The notes: generated by a model not told the origin, from the sequence alone. A DNA stretch of 64,000 nt from Neopestalotiopsis rosae (GCA_023078685.1 JALGAS010000008.1:3410001-3474000); one strand, 5' to 3'. Counted from the first letter of the stretch, positions 1 through 10,858 are shown. Numbers and translations: made by a program.

Positions 1-2464
1 CGGCCGCGGCCAAGGGTGTGGTCGAAGTTGGTGCTGGCGCATCTTCGTATGTGATGGTCGTGGTGATTAGTGTTACCGACGAGCCGATGGTGTTGTTGAG
101 GGTGACGGCTTGCGTCGAGTACGTGATGGGGCAGACTGTGGTCGACAGCGCTATGATCGAAGTGACCACAGCCGGGCTGCCGGAGCTTGCGGGACAATTC
201 GTGACTTCTGGAGCACATGATGTGATGGTGAAGATATTGGTAGAGTAGACTGTTGATGTCCTTGACAACGGAAGCGCCGAGGCTGCAGGGGTGGTCACGG
301 CCGCGACAGTTGAGGATAGGTTTTCGGACGAAGCAGTCACAGCAGTAGCAGTCTCAGGAGGTACACCGGAAGAACCGACAGGTGCGCTCTGATCAGTCAC
401 CGGAGTCTCAATGCTGGGTGCAACACTTGACGATCCAGGAACTGGAACGGTCTCTGCAGCATTCTGTACCGCTGCTGTAACCGGGCAGATGGTTGTGTAT
501 AGCGCCACCATCTCCGTAGTCACGCTGCCGAGTTGCGCCGAACATTCCTTGGATCCCTCTGCACACGAGCTTACAGTGTATACGCTGCTCGTGTAAACAG
601 TAGATGTAGTCAGCTCCACGCTGGATGGCATTGTCTCAATGGCGTTATTGAGAACAGCAGTCGTGGGTACAGACAAAGGCAATGAGCTCGTCAAAGGCAC
701 TGATGTGACTACACTTGCAGTGGCTGTGCTCGCGGCACTCGTTGTCCCTGTTTCTGTCTCAGTCACGGGACAGATTGTGGTGGAAATGGCTATGATTTCT
801 GTCGTGACCTGGCCTTTCTTGGCAGGACAGTCCTTGACTTCTGGTGCGCAGGACGTAATGGTATAGACATTGGTAGAGTAAACGGTACTGGTTGTCAGCT
901 TGGCAGTGGTCGGGGCCGTAGAAGCCACAGACGAATTGGCGGAAGCGACTGTCGATGTCATATTGGTGAGACTGAGCGGAGAAGTGCCCGAAGGAACCAC
1001 TGGAACACTTGTCTCCGATGCAACGATATTCGAGACCGAAATGGTATTGTTGGCCACTGGCGTGAAGCTGATTGACGAGTTGGCTGAGCTTGTGACAGAA
1101 GGCGTGGTGCCAGAAGATGTGATAGCCATAAATGTGCTGCCAGTTGTGGAAAATGTCGAGCTCGGTAGTTCCTGAGCCGCATTGACCGCACTGATCCGGG
1201 GAGTATAAGTGACCCCATCCAAGACTGTCTTGGTGACAGGACAAATGGTGGTGTACAGTGACACCAATTCAGTTGTCACGATTCCCTTTCTGGCGGGACA
1301 ATCCTTCACTTCGGGTGCACATGACGTGATCGTGTAGATGCTTGTCGAGTATACAGTAGAAAGTGTCGATGTAGTGATCTCACTGCTGACGCTGTAAATG
1401 GTCGGCATTACCTGAGATGACACACTCGTGGTGCTGATGAGTTCGGTACCGTTGATCTTTGCTGTCGGTATCGAGGCGTTATATGAGGAGATGACGGAAC
1501 TCATCTCGGAGATTGCTGAGTTAATAGTCGAGGAAATTGCAGAAGGTATAGTAGAAATACCGGAGGTCATGTTGCTTGAGATGCTACTTGAAGCCTGCGT
1601 AGTCGGAACGCTTGAGATAAAGGTTGAAGCCGGGGTCGAAACGGCAGTGGTCGAGGCCTTGGACTTTGCCTCTGCCTCTGTGACGGGACAGATGGTGGTG
1701 CCAACTGAAATGACTTCTGTGGTGACTGCCCCAAGCTTACCGGGACAATCCTTGACGGTCGGAGCACATGAAGTGATTGTGTAAACATTTGTTGAATAAA
1801 TTGTGGATGTAGTCAGGTCAGTGGCGCTCGCATTTGTGCTTCCGGAAGAGGTTTCAACAGTCGTTGCTGACAGAACTGACGAGTTACTGGAAGTCAAGCT
1901 TGACGTTGCGACAGAATCATTGGCGGCAGATAAGGCTGTATTCAGAACTGAAGATGTGGAAGCATCTGTGGGCTCCGTCTTCACAAATGTCGAAGAAGGC
2001 GGCGTCCCCATGATATATGAGCTGATGCTGCTTAAAATCCCCCCAGTCGACGTTGACAAGCTGCTACTGCTGCCAGAAGTTGTGGTACCAAGGCTGCTAG
2101 AGAGACTAGTTGTCGCTAAGGTTGAGATGCCTAAGGATTCGAGGCTTGACAAAGTTGAGGACGTTGAAGAGGACTTGATCGAGTCCGAAGAAGTCAACGG
2201 ACTTGCATTATATGTGATGGCGGCGTCGTTTGCACCTAGTGATGACGACGGTATTACCGATGTCTGTAGGGTACTCGCTTCATTTGAGGAAACATCAAAT
2301 CCACCTTTGGCGGCATAACTTGGAACCGCCGAGGAAGAACCTGGTGTGATCTCTGCTGATGATGCAGCCGCGGAAGATGGCGGAAGATTGACCGAGTATT
2401 CAGCGTTGGCCACCTGAGCAATGAAGCTCAATGTCGCATATACGCCATATGATTTCGTTAACAT
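1..2464 (-). CDS. Ser/Thr-rich repetitive secreted wall or adhesin-like protein (C-terminus outside window)
   Basis: The minus-strand frame is open without a stop from the ATG at 2464 to the window edge, at least 821 codons. The N-terminus (MLTKSYGVYATLSFIAQVANA) looks like a signal peptide. The rest is dominated by Ser, Thr, Ala and Val in low-complexity stretches typical of heavily O-glycosylated fungal wall proteins. Five copies of a 44-46 residue Cys-containing module, with cores such as YTITSCAPEVKDCP and TTICPVT, are spaced through it. The last residues in the window are still Thr/Pro/Ala-rich, so a C-terminal GPI signal, if present, lies outside. I see no intron. Extracellular matrix or adhesion is the family-level inference; no catalytic domain is visible. 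Confidence 0.75.
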   Translation of the reverse strand, partial: MLTKSYGVYATLSFIAQVANAEYSVNLPPSSAAASSAEITPGSSSAVPSYAAKGGFDVSSNEASTLQTSVIPSSSLGANDAAITYNASPLTSSDSIKSSSTSSTLSSLESLGISTLATTSLSSSLGTTTSGSSSSLSTSTGGILSSISSYIMGTPPSSTFVKTEPTDASTSSVLNTALSAANDSVATSSLTSSNSSVLSATTVETSSGSTNASATDLTTSTIYSTNVYTITSCAPTVKDCPGKLGAVTTEVISVGTTICPVTEAEAKSKASTTAVSTPASTFISSVPTTQASSSISSNMTSGISTIPSAISSTINSAISEMSSVISSYNASIPTAKINGTELISTTSVSSQVMPTIYSVSSEITTSTLSTVYSTSIYTITSCAPEVKDCPARKGIVTTELVSLYTTICPVTKTVLDGVTYTPRISAVNAAQELPSSTFSTTGSTFMAITSSGTTPSVTSSANSSISFTPVANNTISVSNIVASETSVPVVPSGTSPLSLTNMTSTVASANSSVASTAPTTAKLTTSTVYSTNVYTITSCAPEVKDCPAKKGQVTTEIIAISTTICPVTETETGTTSAASTATASVVTSVPLTSSLPLSVPTTAVLNNAIETMPSSVELTTSTVYTSSVYTVSSCAEGSKECSAQLGSVTTEMVALYTTICPVTAAVQNAAETVPVPGSSSVAPSIETPVTDQSAPVGSSGVPPETATAVTASSENLSSTVAAVTTPAASALPLSRTSTVYSTNIFTITSCAPEVTNCPASSGSPAVVTSIIALSTTVCPITYSTQAVTLNNTIGSSVTLITTTITYEDAPAPTSTTPLAAA
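122..1810 (-). repeat. Five Cys-containing repeat modules inside the Ser/Thr-rich protein
   Basis: The modules occupy 1679-1810, 1232-1363, 761-892, 476-607 and 122-259. Each begins near T-S-T-[IV]-Y-[ST] and ends with T-T-[IV]-C-P-[VI]-T, with four Cys at fixed positions (SCA, the C of KDCP, and the final CP), plus a conserved VTTE in the first four. The first three are nearly identical in their cores. The fourth (SCAEGSKECSAQ) has diverged, and the fifth has a two-residue insertion and lacks VTTE. Linkers of about 50 to 115 residues are unrelated in sequence but similar in composition. The pattern suggests internal duplication followed by drift towards the C-terminus. Confidence 0.8.
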
Positions 2465-3038
2465 TATTTTTTCTCGTTTATAACAATATAGATAAGGAGC
2501 CTTCGTGGAAGGAACAGAAGTATACTGTGATCAAGGGTGGTGAAGTGACACTCAAGGCCATGCCTGTCGACATGGAGCGCCTTCAATATGACCTGTCGCT
2601 CGAATAAAGAGCCATTGTTGACATTTGGGCGTGCATAGCCTTCATGTACTGTCAAAGAGTATATCAAAGCAGTCAAAGCAGCGTCATGCTCGGAATTTAC
2701 CACTTCCGGTACCAAAAGAGCATAATCAATAGACACAACTAAGCAAAGCCATTATAGCTATCTTAATGGTAAAGGATTGATGGTGAGAGAAAGATGATTT
2801 GCCCCAACACATTGCTCATATAGTCGATCAATAGATTGAGAGGCAACAGTCAAGGGCTCAATCTCCAATCCAACAAGGTCTTTGTTCAACATTCAAAATC
2901 GTGTCAAGAAATTTGCGAACCGATAGGAATATTCATTCAAGGCATTAACGAAGAATCATTTCATTCCTCCAGTGCATAACCTGAAGACCAGTACCTTGGA
3001 CTCATGTAGATGGCACGTATATCATAGCTCTATCAGGG
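2465..3038. other. Non-coding, upstream of the Ser/Thr-rich gene
   Basis: This interval holds the 3' flank of the sugar transporter and the promoter of the Ser/Thr-rich gene. A 90-codon open frame on the minus strand ends in a TAA overlapping the real ATG (TAATG), but it has no ATG of its own. Nothing else was recognised. Confidence 0.5.
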
Positions 3039-5044
3039 CTAATCCGTGTTCTCCTTGTGCTCTGCTATCTCGACCTTGACTTCTTTGCTGTTTTCTAGAG
3101 TAGCCATATCGTGTGACATTCCCGTCGTCTTGTAGGATGCAAACTTCCAAGCCGGAAGCTTTGCATCAAATAACTGATCAATCTCTTCCAAGTTTCGCCC
3201 CTATGCGCCGTTAGCTTCTTCAAGAATTCACGCGATGGAGTAAAAAGCGATGGCGAAAAACAAAGAAAAAGATGAAGAGGGTGAAATCTTACCTTGAGCT
3301 CTGGCATACAAAACCAAACCCACACAGCGCCCAAGGCAGCAAAAGCGCCCCATACGTAGCCCAGCTTAGGACCAAGATTTGCGTACGGAGCAGAGAGAAG
3401 ATATGGTGTCGTGAAAACAACGACGAAGCCGACAACAACGTTGACTGCGGTGGCCAAGGCCATGGTCTTTTCTCGAAGCGAAGCCGTGCCCACTTCAGCA
3501 GCGGTGATATAGGCAGCCGGACCCAGCGTGGCGTGCAGGGCTGCAGCGTACAGGATGAACGAGGCCACCATGCCACTCGTCTCCGACTCTGTGCGGTTGG
3601 CTTTTGAGCCAAGTCCGCCAATGAGGCAGAGGAAGAAGGCTTGAATAATATTTCCCCAAAAGGTGACCTCGCGGCGACCAAATGCGTCGAGAGCGAGCAT
3701 ACCAATGATGGCGGTGACGACCGAGACTCCATTGTTAATTGCGGCGTACGCGAAAGCCATGGAGCCCAGGCCGACTTGTTTATAAAAGGTGGGACCGTAG
3801 GAACTGCTAAAGGTGACGCCCGTGAGTTGCTGAAGGGCCATGATTACGACGGCAATACTGTGAGATTCGATCTTAGCAAGGTGCCAGAGAATTACTGCAT
3901 GGATAAGCAATGCTTACCCTGTCCGCCTTCTGTTCTTGCGGTCAAATAGTGCCATCCAGCCATCCTTCTTCACTACACTCTGACCTTCTTCGCGTAGGGC
4001 GGCGATCTCGAGTTCGACAACACCGTTATCAATATCTTCTTTCCGGCGAAGCTTCTTCAACGATTTGAGGGCATCTTCGGTGCGGTCTTTGCTGATCAAC
4101 CAGCGGGGAGAATCTTGCGGACTAGTCAGCAGGCGACTTTCAATATTGGCTTAGCTGCATTACCTGGAGTGAAGGGTATTCCAGCAAGAATTATGACAGC
4201 CGGGAGAACCTGAAGAGCTGTAGCAATAATCCAGCCCGCATCAGTGGTGTAGTGTGACATTGAGTTGTTGACAATGCCGGCGATCAGAGATCCAAAAGTC
4301 AGGAAGAGTTGAATCGAGCCGACAAAGAATCCTCGGAGTGGAGAAGGGGAGATTTCGGTCTGGTAAGTGGGAACAATCTGGGGGACAAAACATCAGCAGT
4401 CTTTAGGCAAATGGATGATTCAATGATCAGTGCAATGCTTACATTCTCGACCAAGCCGACGGCTGTGTAAATGATGATGCGTCCAACTGTGTATTGTGCA
4501 GGATGCTTGCTCGTTACTTGGACTAGAATTTGTCAGTACAAACATGGCAGCAGAGATGTTTCGAAAAGACTCACTAATGACACCAACCACCTGGGTAGCA
4601 CAAGTGATGAGCATGGCCTTCTTATGGCCGACTTTCTCAGTGATTGGGCCGACGATGATGGTTCCGATGAATTTTCCAATGAGGGCCAGACTGTTCATCA
4701 AAGAAGCCAGAGAAGCTGGCAGAGAGTATGTTTTCAATGTGGCATTGTATTGGCCGAACTGTTTGGCAAAGGGGGTGAAGGCCTGGACTCCTGCGAATGA
4801 TGCGCCGTCACTATGTAGAGTTAGTACTTGTTGCCCTAAAGACGACCGAAAATTCGTAGAAACTGACTATCCTATAGTACCATATTAATAACGACCAAGT
4901 ATAGATGCTCATAGACGCAAACTCACCGAAGAAAATGCTGCCCATGGAATAAATCAGGCAAGCATAGAGAAGACGAGGTGTGGCCGAAACCCACGCATGT
5001 CTGCTAACAAAGATATTGCCTTTTCCACCCATCTTAATTGGCAA
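3039..5044 (-). CDS. MFS sugar transporter (hexose/alpha-glucoside type), 8 exons including a 4-nt microexon
   Basis: Predicted exons: 5044-4927, 4871-4868, 4810-4575, 4522-4443, 4377-4164, 4113-3918, 3857-3293 and 3200-3039. They sum to 1575 nt, or 524 residues, a normal length for the family. The protein should carry 12 membrane segments and import a sugar or related polyol/acid by H+ symport at the plasma membrane. Visible motifs are F-F-G-Y-D-G near the first membrane segment, PITEKVGHKK after segment 2, an SPRWL box (about residues 219-223) before the central loop, and QQLTGV in segment 7. The FGYD motif is restored only if a 4-nt exon (GATA, 4871-4868) lies between introns of 55 and 57 nt. 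The gene is divergent from the first FAD oxidoreductase across 631 bp. The substrate cannot be read from sequence. Confidence 0.88.
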
Positions 5045-5402
5045 AATGGTATATGATTATTTAGAACAAGGGTCTCTTGGGTTGGTCTGGGGAGATGAGA
5101 GAACCGTTCAGGCGAAGAGGAAACACTTTATACATCTGGGGTAATGCATCTGGTCTGGGGAAGTTCTCCACAATCCTTTCCAGCTGAATGGTTCCCCAGA
5201 GTCTCAAGTGCGACAACGGTAAACCAGTTGCAGTTCTTTTTCTCTTGGCACCTGATTAATGCAAAAGACCAGGGACTAGGTAGCAAGATCAGACCTGTGC
5301 TTCTGTTCAAGAATTCGTCTGCATCAAAGCTCTAAGCCTGGGCTGGATCAGTTGACATTCCACGTATTGGAAAATGTGAGGAAATTGTAGGCCACCCCCG
5401 AG

Positions 5403-5414
5403 CTTCGGGGAACG
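5403..5414 (+). promoter_or_regulatory. Cluster motif copy 1, CTTCGGGGAACG
   Basis: The full form of the element shared by the transporter, oxidoreductase and regulator promoters. It faces copy 2 with about 44 bp between them. Regulator binding is an inference. Confidence 0.45.
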
Positions 5415-5456
5415 ACTCGCTAGGCTTCGTCGGACTCTTCTCCTATTGGTCGACGC

Positions 5457-5466
5457 TTCCCCGAAG
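5457..5466 (-). promoter_or_regulatory. Cluster motif copy 2, CTTCGGGGAA on minus
   Basis: Reads TTCCCCGAAG on the plus strand, a perfect inverted copy of the first ten bases of copy 1 in the same divergent promoter. Confidence 0.45.
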
Positions 5467-5675
5467 TGCCCCTTGCCAGCGCCTCCAGTAGTAGTGAACC
5501 TCCAAGAGCTAGGTTAGTTGACTTGAATGTAGAGCACTCTGCTTCATCGGATCGATTATACCCTGAATGTAATTCGCATTATTCACATGAGACTTTATTT
5601 TGAGAGCATACTTTTGCAATTTACTTCCACTCCTTCAATAGTAGTAGTCGCTGGACAAGCATCACACCAATCACC

Positions 5676-7553
5676 ATGAATCTCAAGATGTTTATGCAAG
5701 AATACGACGTGGTGGTCTACGGTGCCACGTCGGGTGCCGTGGCGACGGCAATTCAGAGCGCAAAGCTGGGCCGGAGTGTTGTCTTGGTGTCGCCAGAAGA
5801 ACATATCGGTACGTCGTGTCTGCATTTCAACGAGGAATATTTTTACTAATACATTTATCAAGGTGGCATCCAAATTGAAGGTCTGGGCGCTACGGATATT
5901 GACAATCAAGCTGAGGTCTTTAACAGCCCGACCGTAGGAGGGTTGGCGCTCGAATTTCATCGCCGTATCAGCAAGTTCTATGGGCGCCTTGAGCACCTGG
6001 ATCATTGCGTCAAAGAGGGCATCAAGGACCCGGATGTGTGGCGTTTCGAGTCTCGAGTTGCCGAGCAGATCATAAAAGAGTGGCTAGCTGAGTTTGACAA
6101 TATCACAATTATCAAGGTGAGAAGTCTGCCCTCATCTGGAATCTTGATTATTGCTAACGTTGTAAGGGCGCTCTTGATCCTACAGATCCCATTGTTAGAG
6201 ACAGCAGCAGAATCCGTGGACTGAGATTAGCTGATGGAATTGTCGTATCTGGCCGTGTAAGTTTGCTTTGATAAAGGTGCGCTTGTCACTTAACTGACAG
6301 TCTAGGTCTTTGTGGAAGCATCGTACGAAGGCGATATGCTCGCTGCTGCAGGAGTCACAACCACTCACGGGAGAGAATCCAGCTCAACCTACGGGGAAAG
6401 CCTGGCTGGTGTGCGAGAGAAGACCACCTACACGCAGATTGATGTGCCAATTGACCCCTATAACACCCCAGGTGACAGTTCATCAGGTCTGATCTATGGC
6501 ATTTCATCTGAACCTTATGGGAAAGCGGGAGATGGCGATAAGCATCTCGCAGCATTCTCCTACCGCATTCCTCTTACAGATCGACCAGAGAACAGGCTTC
6601 CGCTCTATAAGCCAGAAGGTTATGATCCCACTCATTATGAATTGCACCGGCGCTACGTCAGAGCCGGTGGCACTTTGTACACGCCAAGGAAGAGACTGCC
6701 CGGGGGCAAGACGGATTTGATCGGTTCTGAGGCTCCTCTTTCAACAGACCTCCTGGGTATGAATGACGACTGGGCGACAGGGACTCGGGATGAGCGCCAA
6801 AAGATCCTCGAGGAGACCTCTCTTTTCACAAAAGGTCTCTTGTACTTTTTTGCCAATGATGATTGTTTACCTGTAAGTATAAGATGTTTACCTCAAGCTG
6901 GGGAAGTGATTGACATTTTGATAGGCCGACTTCCGGGAAGAATGGTCACGGTTCGGATACTGTCTCGATGAGTTCCCGGATAACAACCATTTTCCGCGAA
7001 AGCTCTACATCCGTGATGCACGACGCATGGTCTCCGACTATGTCATTACCGAGCACACGGCATCCCGCGACAATGGCGAGGACCCGGTAGATGATCCTGT
7101 TGCCATTGCCTACTGGCCCACCGACACCCACTGCGTGCGCCGGATCCTACGTGATGGCAAAGTCCACAATGAGGGATTCATCTTCAAAGACGGACACCGA
7201 TGGAGACCTTTTGGAATTGCCTACCGGTCGCTGGTACCCAAGTTGAGTGAAGCAGAAAACGTCATTACGGTGACGTGCCCTTCTTCATCGCATGTCGGAT
7301 ATGGTAAGTGTCTTAACTCAGTAGCCTTTTCTACGCGTATCATGAGCTGACACAAGTAGGCGCCGTTCGTCTCGAGCACCAATTCTACGCTATAGGACAA
7401 GCCTGCGCAAATGCTTGTGACATCGTATTAAAAAAGTCGATTCCGTTCCAGAAGGTCCCCTACCAGGAGTTGGAAAAGAGGTTATTGCAACAAGGCGCAG
7501 TCCTTGATGTGAGCAAAGTTGGAGCGCCAGAATTTCCAGGCGATGAGTTGTGA
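5676..7553 (+). CDS. FAD-dependent oxidoreductase (FAD_oxidored/PF12831-like), probably cytosolic
   Basis: Exons: 5676-5808, 5863-6116, 6167-6256, 6306-6872, 6925-7303 and 7360-7553. They sum to 1617 nt, or 538 residues. The start lies in a good CACCATG context, and no signal peptide follows. The N-terminus has a Rossmann-type dinucleotide motif, YDVVVYGATSGAVATA (residues 10-25, a GxxxG variant), then GG-I-Q-I-E-G-L-G-A-T-D, typical of this flavoprotein family. Later blocks shared with its neighbour are VFVEASYEGDMLAAAGV, DPYNTPGDSSSGLI, NHFPRKLYIRDARRMV and GYGAVRLEHQFYAIGQA. Family members are annotated as FAD-dependent oxidoreductases, sometimes 'xanthan lyase', mostly without known substrates. 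Position between a sugar transporter and a paralogue suggests oxidation of an imported carbohydrate-like compound; that is inference. Confidence 0.87.
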
Positions 7554-7910
7554 TAGCTGTTTGATGTATTTGTACGATATACCGCAATGCACCTAGACTA
7601 AGAGCAACCTGAAGAATTGAGACTCGATAATGACTCGGGATTTCTACTTGAGAAACAACTTGCAGGAATTAATTAAAGCTGAATGACGCTTCTCTTCCTC
7701 TTCCATCTTCATCTGTGCTCAAGTGAAAGCTTCCCTCTGGAGCACAGGGCTATTCGACGACATAAGAAAAAAGCTGAAGGGCAAGAAGGATTGTGGTAAA
7801 AAAATACTAGACTTGTGCCCAATGACATAGCCTAGGTGGAAACAATAGCCTCGTGTGAGAGTGTAGGGAGTTGTGCAGGCCTCAGGAGTGAATACCGCCC
7901 ACCAGCTCAA

Positions 7911-7922
7911 CTTCGGGGAACG
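7911..7922 (+). promoter_or_regulatory. Cluster motif copy 3, CTTCGGGGAACG
   Basis: Identical over 12 bases to copy 1. It is paired with the inverted partial copy 4 only 10 bp downstream. Confidence 0.45.
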
Positions 7923-7932
7923 TTCTTCTCGC

Positions 7933-7940
7933 TTTCCCCG
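7933..7940 (-). promoter_or_regulatory. Cluster motif copy 4 (partial), CGGGGAAA on minus
   Basis: Reads TTTCCCCG on plus. It keeps the CGGGGAA core and faces copy 3. Confidence 0.35.
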
Positions 7941-8319
7941 CGTACAACGGTGGGCCTGGGGTAAGGACTCTTCCAGTGGAGATAGGGCCACTCCGCTTTT
8001 CGGCAAGCGCTGTTCAATTTGTTTCTCAGTGCCAAAATTCCTTGCTCTATGCACATTTTAGTTCATACTAGCTCCCAATGGCTTGGATTCGACAGTGATT
8101 TCATGACCTAGCCATGATCAGGGAAACATGACTTGGCGCAGACGAGAGGCATGGCCACTCAATAGATCCCCCGAAGTATCCAAGAATGAGATCAGACCAA
8201 CAAAATCAACATGGGCAAGGGGTGATCACTTACATATATGCTCGCTAGTAGGCGTGTTGATATTTTTCTTTTTCTGGGTCACCGGGTTTCAAGTGCACAC
8301 CTTGAGTCCCTTTCTGGAA

Positions 8320-10276
8320 ATGTTGTCAATGCCTCAAGTCTTGTCCACACTGTCCTTACTCGCTGCTGTCACCAGCGCGAGTAGTTGTGGTATGCATTAT
8401 CAACACGATGTTGTCGTATACGGAGGAACCTCGGGTGGATATGCAGCTGCCATTCAGCTCTCTCGTCTGAACCACAGCGTTGCTCTGATTGAGCCGTCAT
8501 CGCACGTAGGAGGCATAGCGGTTGATGGTTTCGGCGCGTCTGATATCGATTCACAAGTAGGGCCTCCGCCTCCCCTTAGGCACCTATCATCCACTGACTT
8601 GGCTTCTGTCTAGGCCGAGTTCCAAAACTCCCGAGCTGTAGGACCGCTTGCACTGGAGTTCTATCGGCGGATAAGCATGCGCTATGGCAATGTTGCGGCG
8701 TTCGATGCTGGTTGGTCCAACCACACCAAGAACAAGGCGCTCTGGAGATTCGAGAGCCATGTCGCCGAGTCGGTACTTCAGGACTGGATCGCAGAGGAGA
8801 AGATAGATGTCTTTCTCGAAACCTATCTCAAACAAAGTGGGGACGCGGTCATAAAAGAGGTACTTGCCAATTGCGTATGATAAGCAAGTTGTTGAGCTAA
8901 TAATGTGTCTTTAATAGGGAACAGAAGTGAAATCCCTCGTGACAGAACAAGGCCACGTCTTTTCTGGAGACATCTTCATCGATGCGACTTATGAGGGAGA
9001 TTTACTTGCTGCCTCGGGTGTCTCAACAACGATTGGCAGAGAGTCTGCAGCGACCTTCAATGAAACGAACGGAGGCGTGCGCGTCAACACGACATTTTCT
9101 CAATTGACCGTCGATGTAGACCCCTATGTTACACCGGGAGATCCATCAAGTGGCCTTATCCCCACAGTTCAGGCGGGCGAATTGGGAGCACCAGGTAGCG
9201 GGTAAGTCTTGCAATTCCTGACGAGGTATGTAATGGCTAATAATTAGCAGTGATAAATCCTTGGCCGCATACGTTTTTCGAATGTGCTTTACCAATGTCA
9301 CTGACAACATGGTCCCTTTCACCAAGCCGGAGAATTATAACGCATCCGAGTACATTCTGTGGTCAAGATATGTTGAGGCTGGCGGACAAATTCTGACCCC
9401 AGACCCCGTCATTCGTGGCATCAAGACGGACACAATTGGAAGTACAACTCTGGGCTTAGGATTTGACCTTCCTGGAGGAACTCTTGGTAAATATGCCCAG
9501 AATGAACGCAATCATCTTCGTAACTGACAGAGAATTAGCTTGGCCCGAGGGAAATCACAGCACCAGAGCTGCGCTTATCCAAGAACTTACTGAATGGCAA
9601 AAAGGACAACTATACTTCTTTGCCAATGATCCGTCCATGCCTGAGGAAACTCGTGCAGTCTGGAGTTCGTGGGGATATGCGAAAGACGAATTCGTCGACA
9701 ATGACAACTTCCCCAGAAAGATGTATGTTCGGGATGGAAGAAGAATGGTCAAGGACGATTTCATCATCACGGCACGAACAGCTGCCTACCCTGCTGTCGA
9801 AGAGCCGGCGAGTGATCCCATTGCGGTCGCCTTTTGGCCCACGGTAAGTGCAACCTTTTTGAGAAAATGAATGAATGGCTTCGTACTGATCAGTATAGGA
9901 CGTCCATATTGCCCGCCGAATCGTCAAGGACGGGTTCGTCTACGATGAAGGTTCCATCTTCAAGCAAGGTCCAGCATGGCAGCCTTTTGGCATCTCCTAC
10001 CAGGCAGTCACACCCATGCGCAAGGAAGCGACCAATCTCATGAGCCCGACAGTCATGGCTGTCTCGCACCTGGGCTATGGTGCCGTGCGCATCGAGAATA
10101 CCTTTATGAACCTTGGCCAAGCAGTTGCTTATGCTGCTTCGACTGCGCTGGAGATGGAGGTTGATGTTCAGGATGTGCCCTATACTGTCCTGGGGGCGAA
10201 ACTCAAAGAAGCAAAGGCCGTTTTGGATGCGACCACGGTGGGCATGCCTGACAATTCTGGACTGGAGTCAATATAA
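8320..10276 (+). CDS. Secreted FAD-dependent oxidoreductase, paralogue of the upstream gene
   Basis: Exons: 8320-8556, 8614-8859, 8918-9201, 9251-9486, 9539-9843 and 9899-10276. They sum to 1686 nt, or 561 residues. The start at 8320 (a second ATG lies at 8329) gives a hydrophobic N-terminus, MLSMPQVLSTLSLLAAVTSA, that looks like a signal peptide. HDVVVYGGTSGGYAAAI (residues 29-45) is the FAD-binding Rossmann motif. Blocks shared with the upstream paralogue include IFIDATYEGDLLAASGV, DPYVTPGDPSSGLI, NFPRKMYVRDGRRMV and LGYGAVRIENTFMNLGQA. Several N-glycosylation sequons (NHS, NHT, NVT, NAS) fit secretion. The intron before 9251 ends in TAGCAG, a tandem acceptor. The pair suggests one oxidation outside the cell and one inside, on either side of the adjacent transporter. 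Confidence 0.87.
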
Positions 10277-10708
10277 TGCCGAACGCGAAGGCAATCATTG
10301 AAAACATTTTGTATAATCAATTACCAACGTGATATAATCAAATAGAATGAATCGAGGTCTATACTCGTATCTCATGTTCATCTGACACTTTCAATATGAC
10401 AGCTTACGAAAAAGCGCAATCATTCTTTGGGACCAGTTAAAAAAAGCCATTCAAGCCGTGCGCAGACTTCTGCTCAGTGGTCGTTAAAGGATTAGTCGGC
10501 ATGGTCGCGGCTTTGAAAGATAGGGAAAGCGTGACACGCGGGATGATGCATTTGCTCCATATTCTGGCAAGTGCTACGCGCAGCCCTCGGAAGTTGCAAA
10601 TGTCCATTTTGCAGCAAGTCTCTGGTTGTCATGCACTTCTGCGACACCACAGCCCTGTACGCAGCTTGGTAATCTGCCGTCCTCTTCTGAGCATCAAACC
10701 AGCAAATC

Positions 10709-10716
10709 CGGGGAAC
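10709..10716 (+). promoter_or_regulatory. Cluster motif copy 5 (partial), CGGGGAAC
   Basis: The core of the shared element in the regulator promoter, preceded by C rather than TT. Confidence 0.3.
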
Positions 10717-10847
10717 AATTTAGTGTGCAATGATTAAGCTCAGCCGAACTCGCAGATGGCGTCGCCTAAATGATTCGGTGTTTGCTCGCGTTCTAGGGAT
10801 CCATGTTAGGTCGTGGCGTCAATTTGTGGGGAGACTCCCAACTGAAG

Positions 10848-10858
10848 CGTTCCCCGAA
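10848..10858 (-). promoter_or_regulatory. Cluster motif copy 6, TTCGGGGAACG on minus
   Basis: Reads CGTTCCCCGAA on plus. It matches 11 of the 12 bases of copies 1 and 3 without a mismatch and differs only at the first base. Confidence 0.45.

Larger units (their letters stand above)
5045..5675. promoter_or_regulatory. Divergent promoter between sugar transporter and first FAD oxidoreductase
   Basis: This 631-bp region lies between two divergent start codons and probably drives both genes. It holds two facing copies of CTTCGGGGAA (5403-5412 plus, 5457-5466 minus). Weaker TGGGGAA-like variants lie nearer the transporter, at 5156-5163 and 5192-5199 (reverse). No gene was recognised inside. Confidence 0.55.
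7554..8319. promoter_or_regulatory. Intergenic region and promoter of the second FAD oxidoreductase
   Basis: Contains a perfect CTTCGGGGAACG (7911-7922) followed by an inverted CGGGGAAA (7933-7940), about 400 bp before the start codon. This echoes the facing pair in the divergent promoter. No gene was recognised. Confidence 0.5.

Noticed and set aside
18..2318. Several plus-strand frames at the left edge
   Set aside because: They are complements of the long uninterrupted Ser/Thr-rich minus-strand gene.
2464..2736. A 90-codon minus-strand frame ending exactly at the next ATG (TAATG)
   Set aside because: No ATG in the frame, so it is not a credible upstream ORF.
5156..5199. TGGGGAA-like variants near the transporter start
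   Set aside because: They lack the CGGGG core, so I did not count them as copies of the cluster motif.
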